Assembly (NCBI GenBank): GCA_963705955.1
Contig: CAVPLH010000006.1
Span: forward strand, 124,001 to 188,000
Length of the DNA: 64,000 nt
DNA from: WHSW01 sp963705955
Lineage (GTDB): Bacteria; Actinomycetota; Thermoleophilia; Solirubrobacterales; 70-9
Reading direction: 5' to 3'
The notes under the pieces are model-generated. The model saw only the letters and a program-made list of their open reading frames with translations. It made no database searches and was not told where the DNA came from. Of the stretch, positions 56,671 through 63,663 are shown in pieces; position 1 is the stretch's first letter; every line of letters begins with the position of its first letter. Position numbers and translations under genes: made by a program.

Positions 56671-57195
56671 TCAGGCGGGAGCCGGGGCGGCGCCGGCGTC
56701 GTCGCCCTCGCCGTGCATCGGCTGGCCGCCTACCGGGCGCTCCTCCTCGACCTGCCAGTTCTGGTTGAAGCCGATCATCGCGACGGCGATCAGGACGATC
56801 TGGACCGGGACCACGATCACGGTCAGAAGTCCGAGCAGGTCCTCGGGAAGCGCGGGTGAGCTGAGCCCGACCTTGTCGCGCGCAAACCAATCGGGCGCCG
56901 CGATCGCGGCGAAGATCGCGAGGATGATCGCCAGCGAGGCGGCCACCGGGAGCACGCCGCGGTTCCACCGCATCACGAGGAAGGCGAAGACGATGTAGAG
57001 CGCGGCCCAGAGCAGCGACATCACCGCGACGCTCGTGCCGAGCAGCCGCGACCAACCGCCGATCGTGATGATCAGGAGCAGCGCGGCGCTGACGAGGAGG
57101 ACGAACGCGATCACGGCCTTGGTCGTCTTCGACTCGGCCTTCTCCCTGTTCGGCCTCCACAGCTCGTAGCCCTCGCGGACCTCGACGACCGCCAT
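56671..57195 (-). CDS. Four-helix membrane protein, unknown function
   Basis: 174 residues (ATG at 57195; an ATG at 57207 is in frame). It has four hydrophobic segments: AVIAFVLLVSAALLLIITI, LLWAALYIVFAFLVM, ASLAIILAIFAAIAA and TVIVVPVQIVLIAVAMIGF, with a short cytoplasmic start and an acidic Gly/Pro tail. No family is recognised. It is convergent with the SRAP gene. Confidence 0.7.
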   Translation of the reverse strand: MAVVEVREGYELWRPNREKAESKTTKAVIAFVLLVSAALLLIITIGGWSRLLGTSVAVMSLLWAALYIVFAFLVMRWNRGVLPVAASLAIILAIFAAIAAPDWFARDKVGLSSPALPEDLLGLLTVIVVPVQIVLIAVAMIGFNQNWQVEEERPVGGQPMHGEGDDAGAAPAPA

Positions 57196-57265
57196 CGGCG
57201 ACAGCATAAGCGCTGTGGCGGCCGCGCGCGAAGCTTGATCGTCCCGTGCGATCCTTTCGGTATCC

Positions 57266-57348
57266 GCGGACGTGGCGGAACTGGAAGACGCGCCAGGTTT
57301 AGGTCCTGGTGGGCATTGCCCGTGGAGGTTCGAGTCCTCTCGTCCGCA
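57266..57348 (+). tRNA. tRNA-Leu (UAG)
   Basis: 83 bases, acceptor stem GCGGACG/CGTCCGC, anticodon stem-loop CCAGG-TTTAGGT-CCTGG (anticodon TAG), long variable arm, T loop TTCGAGT. CCA is not encoded. Confidence 0.95.
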
Positions 57349-57387
57349 TCGTTCGTCGGCCGTCGGTGCCTACACTTCGGCCACCCA

Positions 57388-57459
57388 GGGGGACTGGTGT
57401 AACGGCAAACATTGCGGTCTCCAAAACCGCAGCTCGAGGTTCGATTCCTCGGTCCCCCG
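57388..57459 (+). tRNA. tRNA-Trp (CCA)
   Basis: 72 bases, acceptor stem GGGGGAC/GTCCCCC, anticodon stem-loop GCGGT-CTCCAAA-ACCGC (anticodon CCA), T arm CGAGG-TTCGATT-CCTCG, discriminator G. The D arm is short with one G-T pair. It lies 39 bases after tRNA-Leu(UAG) and could share a transcript with it. Confidence 0.9.
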
Positions 57460-57533
57460 TGTCCGAAACTTCAGCGCCCCAAGGGGGTTTCGGGGACCAG
57501 CGCGCCGGCAGGGGCGCGCTAAGTTTCTCACGG

Positions 57534-58136
57534 ATGATGATCGGAACCCAGACCGCAATTCGGCGACGTTCAGTCGCTCTGATCGCCGCGCTGGTCGCGT
57601 TGGCCGCCGTGGCGCTCGTCGCGCTCGTAGGCGCCGCCGAGCGGCCCGCGACCGCGAACGCCGCGAGCGCCTCAGCGGGATGCCCCGATGCCGGTCTTCC
57701 CGCGGCCGACAGCACCACGCAGGCGCTGAAGACGGCGGTTCGGTGCCGGATCAACGAGGAGCGCACCTCGCGCGGGATCGCGAAGGTGTCGATCGACTCG
57801 AGGCTGGGCAAGGCATCCCAACGCCACGTGAAGACGATGGTCAAGACTCGGTGCCTCGCACATCGCTGCCCGGGCGAGGACGACCTCGAGACGCGCATTC
57901 GTCGGGCGGGTTACCTCGACGGCGCGCAGTCGTGGCGCTACGCCGAGGACACGGGCTGCGGCTTGAGCGCCGACGCGATGGTGGCGAGCTGGATGGCGAC
58001 GCAGTTTCATCGCATCAACCTGCTCGAACCGAGGTACAAGGATCTCGGCATCGGGGTCTCGCGGCATCGGGTGAAGGGCCGTTGCAAGAAGGGCTACGCG
58101 ACCTTCGCGGTCGTCTTCGGCAGCCGGACGCCGTAG
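57534..58136 (+). CDS. Secreted CAP/SCP-domain protein
   Basis: 200 residues. An N-terminal signal peptide or anchor (SVALIAALVALAAVALVALVG, cleavage near ANA-A) precedes a CAP fold: INEERTSRG, RLGKASQRHVKTMV, the ASWMATQFHRINLLEPRYKDLGIGV segment and AVVFGSRTP at the end. Six or more Cys (for example CLAHRC, DTGCG, RCKKG) suggest disulfides outside the cell. The start may be the ATG at 57534 or 57537. The function of bacterial CAP proteins is mostly unknown. Confidence 0.82.
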   Translation: MMIGTQTAIRRRSVALIAALVALAAVALVALVGAAERPATANAASASAGCPDAGLPAADSTTQALKTAVRCRINEERTSRGIAKVSIDSRLGKASQRHVKTMVKTRCLAHRCPGEDDLETRIRRAGYLDGAQSWRYAEDTGCGLSADAMVASWMATQFHRINLLEPRYKDLGIGVSRHRVKGRCKKGYATFAVVFGSRTP

Positions 58137-58220
58137 CGTCCTCCGGCTCCGGGCGACGCCTCGCGACGGCTTGCCCGGCGGCGCGAGTCATAGCGCCGCC
58201 ACGGGTATCATCGCCGCGAC

Positions 58221-58291
58221 GCGGGCGTGGTGTAACGGTCGCACTAGAGCCTTCCAAGCTCTCGGTGCCGGTTCGAGTCCGGTCGCCCGCT
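58221..58291 (+). tRNA. tRNA-Gly (UCC)
   Basis: 71 bases, acceptor stem GCGGGCG/CGCCCGC, anticodon stem-loop AGAGC-CTTCCAA-GCTCT (anticodon TCC), T loop TTCGAGT. CCA is not encoded. Confidence 0.95.
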
Positions 58292-58348
58292 TGGCCGCGC
58301 CCCGGGCATCCGGTTTCGTCGCCGCTGGCCTAAACTCGCGAGCGACCA

Positions 58349-58422
58349 CGGGGCGTGGCGCAGTCTGGTAGCGCACTCGGCTGGGGGCCGAGCGGTCGCT
58401 GGTTCAAATCCAGTCGCCCCGA
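58349..58422 (+). tRNA. tRNA-Pro (GGG)
   Basis: 74 bases, acceptor stem CGGGGCG/CGCCCCG, anticodon stem-loop CTCGG-CTGGGGG-CCGAG (anticodon GGG), T loop TTCAAAT. The DNA after its 3' end changes character (smaller, unfamiliar ORFs and gene remnants), so it is a plausible integration site. Confidence 0.95.
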
Positions 58423-58672
58423 CTTGTACAGCCCGATCGGCAGCTCAGCGACAACTGTCGACAGCGGTCTTGAAAGGCGCCATATTGCAGCACAATTCTG
58501 TGACTGGGGCCGAGTGCTGTCTCACGCCAGGGACGCGGAATTCGATGTCCCAGCGGCACAATCGGTAGCTGGGTGGTGGCTAGCGGTGCGGTAGCGAGGC
58601 CCCGATCGGTAGCAGCTCGGCGGTCTCGCAGGGCCGGCCGGTCAACGCGCGGCCGATACGTAGGGGGCCGTG
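58423..58672. other. Non-coding stretch after tRNA-Pro
   Basis: About 250 bases with no convincing gene and a patchy, less GC-rich composition. CCCGATCGGYAGC occurs twice (58432-58444 and 58601-58613) and ATCGGTAGC a third time near 58561. No copy of the tRNA 3' end is repeated elsewhere in the window, so an attachment-site pair is not demonstrated. Confidence 0.4.
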
Positions 58673-58897
58673 ATGCGTAGCTGCGTCGTCTGCGGAACCT
58701 CGCTGGAGGGCCGGCGCTCTGACGCCCGCCACTGCGGCGCCCCCTGCCGAGCTGAGGCGAGTCGCCTACGACGGATCTTGAGAGGTTCGGGTTCCGGGCC
58801 GTACAGGTCGATCGAGGACCGACTGCGCGCCCGCCGGGCCAAGCATCAACAAGTCACAACCCAGAAACACGACCGAAAGGACGAAACCCATGATTGA
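58673..58897 (+). CDS. Small zinc-ribbon protein
   Basis: 74 residues. The CVVCGTSLEGRRSDARHCGAPCRAEASRL segment has a CxxC plus CxxxC arrangement that would bind one zinc, followed by a basic tail. Such small proteins are common near mobile elements and phage-derived regions. AGGGGGCC precedes the ATG (a GTG 3 bases earlier is in frame). Its stop overlaps the ATG of another open frame at 58890 (MIEVLEGLDRALCAARARPDE), of uncertain reality. Confidence 0.65.
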   Translation: MRSCVVCGTSLEGRRSDARHCGAPCRAEASRLRRILRGSGSGPYRSIEDRLRARRAKHQQVTTQKHDRKDETHD

Positions 58898-59127
58898 AGT
58901 ACTTGAAGGGCTAGATCGAGCGCTCTGCGCCGCTCGCGCGAGACCGGACGAAGCGCCGGATGACGACCGGTCGGATGGTTCTCACCAGTCTCCCGCTGAC
59001 GGGGTGCCTCGCCCGAACGAGGCGCTGTCAAAGGTCCACCAGCGGGTCCTGGTCGCCCTCAACTGTGAGACCGCCGCGAGCCAAGCCTCATACGTCGCGC
59101 ACGCAGAGCTCAGCCCTCTATCTCTCG

Positions 59128-59301
59128 GTGCAGGACGCCGACCCAGAGACCGGGCTTTCCGATCTCCTTTGCCATCTACGACATTGGGCGGAGGTGAACG
59201 AAGTCGATTACGAAGTCGCGTCCGACAAGGCGGAGGAGTATTACGAGCTGGAGAGACACCACCCCAACGACTGTGCAGCCGCCTATGAGCCCTCGGAATA
59301 A
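59128..59301 (+). CDS. Small hypothetical protein
   Basis: 57 residues from a GTG (MQDADPETGLSDLLCHLRHWAEVNEVDYEVASDKAEEYYELERHH). Its amino-acid make-up is natural and helical, unlike the overlapping frame (58890-59288), whose second half is Arg-rich and looks like noise. One indel could fuse the first half of that frame to this one. No family is recognised. A hairpin follows 17 bases after the stop. Confidence 0.5.
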   Translation: MQDADPETGLSDLLCHLRHWAEVNEVDYEVASDKAEEYYELERHHPNDCAAAYEPSE

Positions 59302-59317
59302 TGCGCTAAGCAGGTGG

Positions 59318-59336
59318 GGCCCGCGGAAGGCGGGCC
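59318..59336 (+). terminator. Hairpin terminator
   Basis: GGCCCGC-ggaag-GCGGGCC, a perfect 7-bp G+C stem followed by TTGT, directly downstream of the small ORF ending at 59301. Confidence 0.6.
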
Positions 59337-59738
59337 TTGTCCGCGTAAGCGCACAAGACGCGTCTAAGGCCCGCTGAGATCCGGCCTCAGGAGGCGAGTT
59401 CGAAATCTAGAGGCGGGTCCAACTTCCCTATCGCGAGATGAGCCTGCGCTTCAAGATCCTCCGGGTTTGGAGGTCGACCCATATTTCTCGCAACCCCCGG
59501 CACACTCAATCGGCAGAACGCCGATGGGCCCGACCGAATGAGATCAGACCGGAGCCCGGTTCCGCGCCAGCCATTGCGCGCCACGCCAACACCCCCGCTG
59601 ACGACCTGAGCGGATGCCCGCCAAGCGAAAGCCGTGATGGAAGCGGACGGACGGGGCTCGGGCCCGACAGCACGAGCTCCTCCGTCACCTAACGCCGGAC
59701 GGCTGAGCCCGAACCAGTCGCGGGCGAGCTGAACTGGC
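59337..59738. other. Intergenic stretch without a supported gene
   Basis: About 400 bases. Short open frames exist on both strands. One on the minus strand (59387-59482) reads MGRPPNPEDLEAQAHLAIG but lacks a ribosome binding site or promoter box. Nothing here can be called with confidence. Confidence 0.4.
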
Positions 59739-60932
59739 TCACAGATCTGTTATCAGCGAATCCATCTTGTCGGCGAAGTCGCGCGCAGTGTCCTCGTTCG
59801 CGGGCGGTGAGCTCCATTCGAGGTCAAAGACCTGCAGGAGGTTGCCCGTTCGCCAGGAGTAACGGTATTCCGGTCGCGGCGATCCTGTGACCATGACCGC
59901 CAAGCGGTCGTCGCCGAGATCCGCGGCCGGGACGGTTTCGAAGTCCGGGCCCTGATAATCCCCCTTTAGGGTGTCGAGCGCACCCTGGGCAGCGTCCGCA
60001 TCTTCGAAGACAGCGGCAGCCGACTCGGAGTACCAAAAGGGCTCAGGGTGGTTATTCAGTGGCGCGAAGACGTTGAGGTAGGACGACTGGGCGTCACTTG
60101 GCAAATTGTCCGTGTGCACATCCGGACCGGACGCCTCCGGCTTGAGGACGAGGTTTCCGGGCGTCTCCTCGCCAGGGAGGACGAGGTGTGACAGATCGGC
60201 GCTGGAGAAGTGCGTCGTCGGGGTAGGTGAGCCGCCCCCACCAACCGCAACGACGACCGCAACCACGATCGCAGCGATCGCCACCGCGCCGAGCAGCGCC
60301 CACCGCAGCCGCCGTCCCCCGCGCGCCGGCGGCGCTGCCGGCTTGGTCGCCACGGACACGGTAGCGTCAGCCGGAGCGGCCTTTGCGGTGGCGACGCGGC
60401 GCTCCGGGGAGGTGGGCCCGGGGACGTGGAGCGTTTCCGCCAGGAGTTCATCGAGTGTGCTGATCAGGCGACCGACGTCGGAGCGCCATCGCTGGTCGCT
60501 GAGCTCAAGCGCGTTGCGCCGCGTGATCGCCCGCACCTCCGGCGGGAGGTCCTCCGGGTTCGGCATCCGCGCTCCGGCAACGAGCACGGGGATCGGCGTC
60601 ACGTCGGGACGCCGAAGGGCGGTCTTGAGCTCGAGCCGGACGAAGTCCTCGGGATCGGCGATCCGCTGCGTCCCCTCGGCATCTTCGACCGTCGCCCACC
60701 TCGGCCCCATGACGACGATCAGCACCTGGCAGGCGGCCACCGCCTCGGTGATTCGCTCGACGAAGTCGACCCCCGGCGCCATGTCAACGTCCATGAAAAC
60801 GTTGTCCTCCCCGAACCGCGCCACCATGGCGTCGTAAAGGCGTCCAGCGTGGGGTCCGGTCTCCTCGCGCCGGTAGGTGATGAAGACCTTCGGTCCCGGC
60901 CCGCTCTCCGGCTCCCTCGACGCGGGGCTCAC
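59739..60932 (-). CDS. Membrane-anchored TIR-domain protein
   Basis: 397 residues. The GTG at 60932 is chosen because GGAGG lies 6 bases upstream (a TTG at 60998 is also open). Residues 15-165 are a TIR domain: KVFITYRREETGPHAGRLYDAM, then FGEDNVFMDVDMAPGVDF, VLIVVMGPRWA and a DFVRLELKTAL helix with a Glu in the position of the TIR NADase glutamate. A Pro/Ala linker leads to one membrane helix (RWALLGAVAIAAIVVAVVVAV, 211-231). The remaining 166 residues would be outside the cell. The layout suggests a signal-sensing TIR protein. Enzymatic activity and role are not shown. Confidence 0.85.
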   Translation of the reverse strand: MSPASREPESGPGPKVFITYRREETGPHAGRLYDAMVARFGEDNVFMDVDMAPGVDFVERITEAVAACQVLIVVMGPRWATVEDAEGTQRIADPEDFVRLELKTALRRPDVTPIPVLVAGARMPNPEDLPPEVRAITRRNALELSDQRWRSDVGRLISTLDELLAETLHVPGPTSPERRVATAKAAPADATVSVATKPAAPPARGGRRLRWALLGAVAIAAIVVAVVVAVGGGGSPTPTTHFSSADLSHLVLPGEETPGNLVLKPEASGPDVHTDNLPSDAQSSYLNVFAPLNNHPEPFWYSESAAAVFEDADAAQGALDTLKGDYQGPDFETVPAADLGDDRLAVMVTGSPRPEYRYSWRTGNLLQVFDLEWSSPPANEDTARDFADKMDSLITDL

Positions 60933-61112
60933 CGCGCGCCTCCGGTTGCTCGCGCCGAGGCGTCGCTCCCCGCGCTTCCGGCCTCGGTCGCGTACCAATC
61001 GACCGCCGGACCGCTCATCCCCGGAGCTGCAGCTTCTTGGCCCATTCGCTTGTTCTCTGATCCTTCCTTGGATCGATCGCTCTTGAATTCGACACTACCG
61101 CGAATCTGGCTA

Positions 61113-61126
61113 GTCCGTGCACGGAC
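61113..61126. promoter_or_regulatory. Perfect 14-base palindrome
   Basis: GTCCGTGCACGGAC reads the same on both strands and lies 25 bases before the GTG of a 57-residue ORF, in the spacer that also holds the TIR gene's upstream region. It is a likely binding site for a dimeric regulator. Confidence 0.4.
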
Positions 61127-61151
61127 GCGACGAGCGGATCGCGTCACGCGC

Positions 61152-61325
61152 GTGAACCGCGAGCCCGCCAAGCTCGGCGAGCCAGAGACCGAGGCCTTCT
61201 GGGTCGAGTTCCTGAGAGACCTCTCCCGTCTGCACAAGCAGGCCTTCGTCCGCGCCCGGAAGGCCGGCCGCCTCGAGAAGGTTCGCGACGACGAGGAGAA
61301 CACGGGCCACTTCCGGCTCACCTAG
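61152..61325 (+). CDS. Small hypothetical protein
   Basis: 57 residues from a GTG: NREPAKLGEPETEAFWVEFLRDLSRLHKQAFVRARKAGRLEKV, then an acidic-to-basic end (DDEENTGHFRLT). It is probably all-helical and soluble. No family is recognised. A perfect palindrome lies just upstream, and the gene diverges from the TIR gene. Confidence 0.5.
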   Translation: MNREPAKLGEPETEAFWVEFLRDLSRLHKQAFVRARKAGRLEKVRDDEENTGHFRLT

Positions 61326-61359
61326 GGGGTTCGCCCACGCCCCCTCGGCGCCCGGCTGA

Positions 61360-61632
61360 TCAGGGGGCTCGCAGCGACACGCGGGTGACCGCATCCGAAC
61401 CGGCAAGCCGCGCTTGCCGCAGCTCCACTAACGCGCCGAGAACTGCCTCCGCATCCTCGGCGCGCCGGAACTCGAGCTCGACTCGAACGCGGGTCGGGCT
61501 CGTCGACTCGCGGAGCACCTGGTGGCCGCGAAGGCCCCGGTGCCGCGCGGCGCAGAGGAGCCAGCCGTTGTCGAAGCTCCGCTTCCATGAGTCGAGGTCG
61601 ACAACCTCGTAGTCGATCTGTAGGACTGACAT
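61360..61632 (-). CDS. Dimeric alpha-beta barrel protein, copy A
   Basis: 90 residues (MSVLQIDYEVVDLDSWKRSFD, then RVELEFRRAEDAEAVLGALVEL). A single ferredoxin-like module of the type found in monooxygenase-like dimeric barrels. It lies 49 bases downstream of a similar gene on the same strand. The in-frame ATG at 61638 is an alternative start. The substrate is unknown. Confidence 0.6.
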   Translation of the reverse strand: MSVLQIDYEVVDLDSWKRSFDNGWLLCAARHRGLRGHQVLRESTSPTRVRVELEFRRAEDAEAVLGALVELRQARLAGSDAVTRVSLRAP

Positions 61633-61681
61633 CTGCATCCTGCCAGCGCGGCCCCGCGGAAAAGCGGCTGGCCGACGCGCT

Positions 61682-61957
61682 CTAGTAGGCGACCGTCTCC
61701 TCCTCCTCGACGACCGTCGGTCCCGTGTGATCCGGCCAGCGATCGAGGACGCCCGACTCGACCAGCTTGGCGCGCCCCTCGCTCGCCTCCCCTGCGGACG
61801 GGAACTCGACCTGGATGAAGACCTCGTTCGGGTCCTCGACGCCACGGAACAGCCGGTAGCCGCTCGCCGTCTGCCGGGTGCCGGGCTTGTCCTGATCGAA
61901 CATCGGCTTCCACGCCTCGTAGTCGCCGACCTCAACCCGGGTCATGATGAATGCCAT
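61682..61957 (-). CDS. Dimeric alpha-beta barrel protein, copy B
   Basis: 91 residues: MAFIMTRVEVGDYEAWKPMFDQDKPGTRQTASGYRLFRGVEDPNEVFIQVEF, the familiar small stress-responsive barrel protein. The ATG follows AGGAGA-type sequence on the minus strand. It is divergent from the TetR gene across a 69-base region with two palindromes, so it is the likely TetR target. Confidence 0.75.
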   Translation of the reverse strand: MAFIMTRVEVGDYEAWKPMFDQDKPGTRQTASGYRLFRGVEDPNEVFIQVEFPSAGEASEGRAKLVESGVLDRWPDHTGPTVVEEEETVAY

Positions 61958-61976
61958 TGCGAATCTCCTTCACCTC

Positions 61977-61990
61977 TGTATTTCAATACA
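61977..61990. promoter_or_regulatory. TetR-type operator candidate 1
   Basis: TGTATT-TC-AATACA is a perfect 6-bp dyad with a 2-base centre, in the AT-rich divergent region between copy B and the TetR gene. Confidence 0.55.
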
Positions 61991-62012
61991 CCTAATGAGT
62001 AATGAATATTGC

Positions 62013-62023
62013 GCTACTGTAGC
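62013..62023. promoter_or_regulatory. TetR-type operator candidate 2 overlapping the -10 box
   Basis: GCTAC-T-GTAGC is a perfect dyad that overlaps TACTGT (62015-62020), the -10 box 6 bases before the TetR ATG at 62027. A repressor bound here would block its own leaderless promoter. Confidence 0.55.
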
Positions 62024-62026
62024 AGA

Positions 62027-62680
62027 ATGCCAGAGCCCGTCAAGAGCAAGCGGCGATACGAGTCCCCGAGACGGCGCGAACAGGCGGCGGCGACCCGCCG
62101 GGCGATCCTCGATGCGGCCCAGCGGCTGTTCGAGCGCGACGGCTACACCGCGACGTCGATGGCTGCGATCGCGGCCGAGGCCGGGGTCTCCCCGAAGACC
62201 GTCTACCTTGCCTTCGAGAGCAAGAGCGCACTACTCCGGGCCCTCTGGCACCTGCTGCTCCGTGGCCGGCAGGACGCCCTCCCCGTCAGCGAGCAGCCCT
62301 GGTATCGCGAGGTGCTCGACGAGCCCGATCCGAGGCGGATGCTGCGTCTCAACGCCCGCAACTCCCGCGTGGTCAAGGAGCGCGCGGGAGCGTTGATGGA
62401 GGTAGTCCGAAGTGCGGCGCCCACTGACCCCGACATCGGCGAGCTCTGGGACCGGATCGAGACCGAGTTCTACGAGAACCAGCGCTCGATCCTGAAGCTC
62501 GTCGCCGAGCGAGGGTCCCTGGCCCCCGGCCTCGACCTTACGGCGGCCACCGACCTGCTGTGGACGCTCAACCATCCGAGCGTCTACTGGCTGCTGGTCA
62601 ATGACCGCGGCTGGACGCCCGCGCGCTACGAGCGCTGGCTGGCTGACATCCTCTGCGCTCAGCTGTTGGGCGGCGACTGA
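62027..62680 (+). CDS. TetR-family transcriptional regulator
   Basis: 217 residues. The N-terminal HTH (ATRRAILDAAQRLFERDGYTATSMAAIAAEAGVSPKTVYLAFESK, residues about 22-67) is standard. The C-terminal domain is helical (WDRIETEFYENQRSILKLVAERGSL, then LLWTLNHPSVYWLLV) and would bind an unknown ligand. The ATG at 62027 is preferred over the TTG at 62009. Divergent palindromes suggest control of itself and of copy B. Confidence 0.93.
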   Translation: MPEPVKSKRRYESPRRREQAAATRRAILDAAQRLFERDGYTATSMAAIAAEAGVSPKTVYLAFESKSALLRALWHLLLRGRQDALPVSEQPWYREVLDEPDPRRMLRLNARNSRVVKERAGALMEVVRSAAPTDPDIGELWDRIETEFYENQRSILKLVAERGSLAPGLDLTAATDLLWTLNHPSVYWLLVNDRGWTPARYERWLADILCAQLLGGD

Positions 62681-62775
62681 CGGGGCGTCCCGGCCAACTC
62701 AACGGTGGTCGTCGGCTCGAAGGCATCGAGGAAGCGGCGGTCGTGGCTGACGAGCACGATCGCGCCCTCGTACGT
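62659..62775 (-). pseudogene. C-terminal remnant of an ABC-F ATPase
   Basis: The minus strand encodes TYEGAIVLVSHDRRFLDAFEPTTTVEL and a short tail to a stop at 62659. YEGAIVLVSHDRRFLD is the D-loop/switch-His end of an ABC-F translation factor. The rest of the gene is missing; it is cut just before the IS481-type end at about 62791. It overlaps the end of the TetR gene by 22 bases. Confidence 0.7.
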
Positions 62776-62790
62776 TCTAACCCCGAGTCG

Positions 62791-63085
62791 TGTTGACAAC
62801 TCGGCGTCATCTCACCGTCCCCGTCTTGCGGGCCCCGAAGACGATATCCGCCGGCACCCTGCCCTTGGTCAGGCGACCGGTGTGGGCGCGATCGGTGTTG
62901 TAGTAGCGCAGGTACTCATCGAGGTCGCGCTTAAGCGCCGTGATCTTCGGCGCCAGCGAGCGGCTGAAGGCCGGGCGCCAGCACTCTTCGAGGATCGTCA
63001 GCTGGACGCGCTCGGCGCAGCCGTTTGAGTTCGGCCGCCCGGCCTTGATCCGGCGGTGGGTTGCCCGCTCTGACTTAACCGCATC
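62791..63085 (-). mobile_element. IS481-type insertion sequence remnant
   Basis: The minus-strand frame ending at 62807 carries the C-terminal DDE segment of an IS481-like transposase: RPNSNGCAERVQLTILEECWRPAFSRSL (the catalytic Glu region), then LDEYLRYYNTDRAHTGRL and RVPADIVFGARK. A possible element end (TGTTGACAAC, 62791-62800) lies beyond the stop. The N-terminal two thirds are missing, replaced after about 63085 by a flavodoxin fragment, so the element is dead. Confidence 0.75.
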
Positions 63086-63093
63086 GACGAAGA

Positions 63094-63510
63094 CCCGGCG
63101 GCCCGACGCACATGCACGGCCTTGCGACGTCAATGAGCCGGAAGATGGCGGTCAAGGGGGCGGAGGAAGACAGCGATATAGAGCTGGACCCGGCGGCGAG
63201 GTCCGAGCGCGGCGTTCGGGACTGGCTCGCAGATCTCGGAGGGGGCGGCCCGGCGGCTGCCTTCGATACCCGCATCGACAAGTCGCCCGCGCTACTGGTG
63301 CTTGCGGCCTTGTCGCTCGCCCACGGGGACGAGGCGGGCGCCGAGGCCGTGGCCGCCACAAACAGAGAGGCGCCGGCGAGCGCCGCTGTAACCCGGAGCC
63401 ACGATCGGATCGCACACACCGGCGGCTCGCTCACGGGCGCAATCATAAAGCGGCGCCGGCCCGGGGATCAAAATTGCCGCCCAGCGCGGATCGGCTCCAC
63501 GCGAATGTGA
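63094..63510 (+). pseudogene. Flavodoxin-domain protein remnant
   Basis: GGPTHMHGLATSMSRKMAVKGA followed by GVRDWLADLGGGGPAAAFDTRIDKSP is the second half of an actinobacterial flavodoxin-domain protein (GGPTH loop and AFDTR segment). The first half is absent at the IS junction, and the expected C-terminal part (ASKGIARRLRR-like) is not found in one frame, suggesting further indels after about 63290. The frame ends at 63510. Confidence 0.6.
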
Positions 63511-63663
63511 GGCCAATCGGGTGAGGGCAGCGACCCGACCGATCCCCGCAACGGGATCGCGCTCTGCGTCCCCCGTCATCGCCAGGTCGAGAAGTAGCGC
63601 TTTTCGTCCAAAGCGCAACTATCCCGATCCGTGGGCCCAACGAGGACGATGGGCGCCCGGTGT

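Noticed and set aside
55907..57160. 417-codon minus-strand open frame
   Set aside because: Crosses a tRNA gene and the SRAP gene antisense; not real.
58432..58613. CCCGATCGGYAGC repeats as attachment sites
   Set aside because: Only 170 bases apart, imperfect, and unrelated to the tRNA-Pro 3' end.
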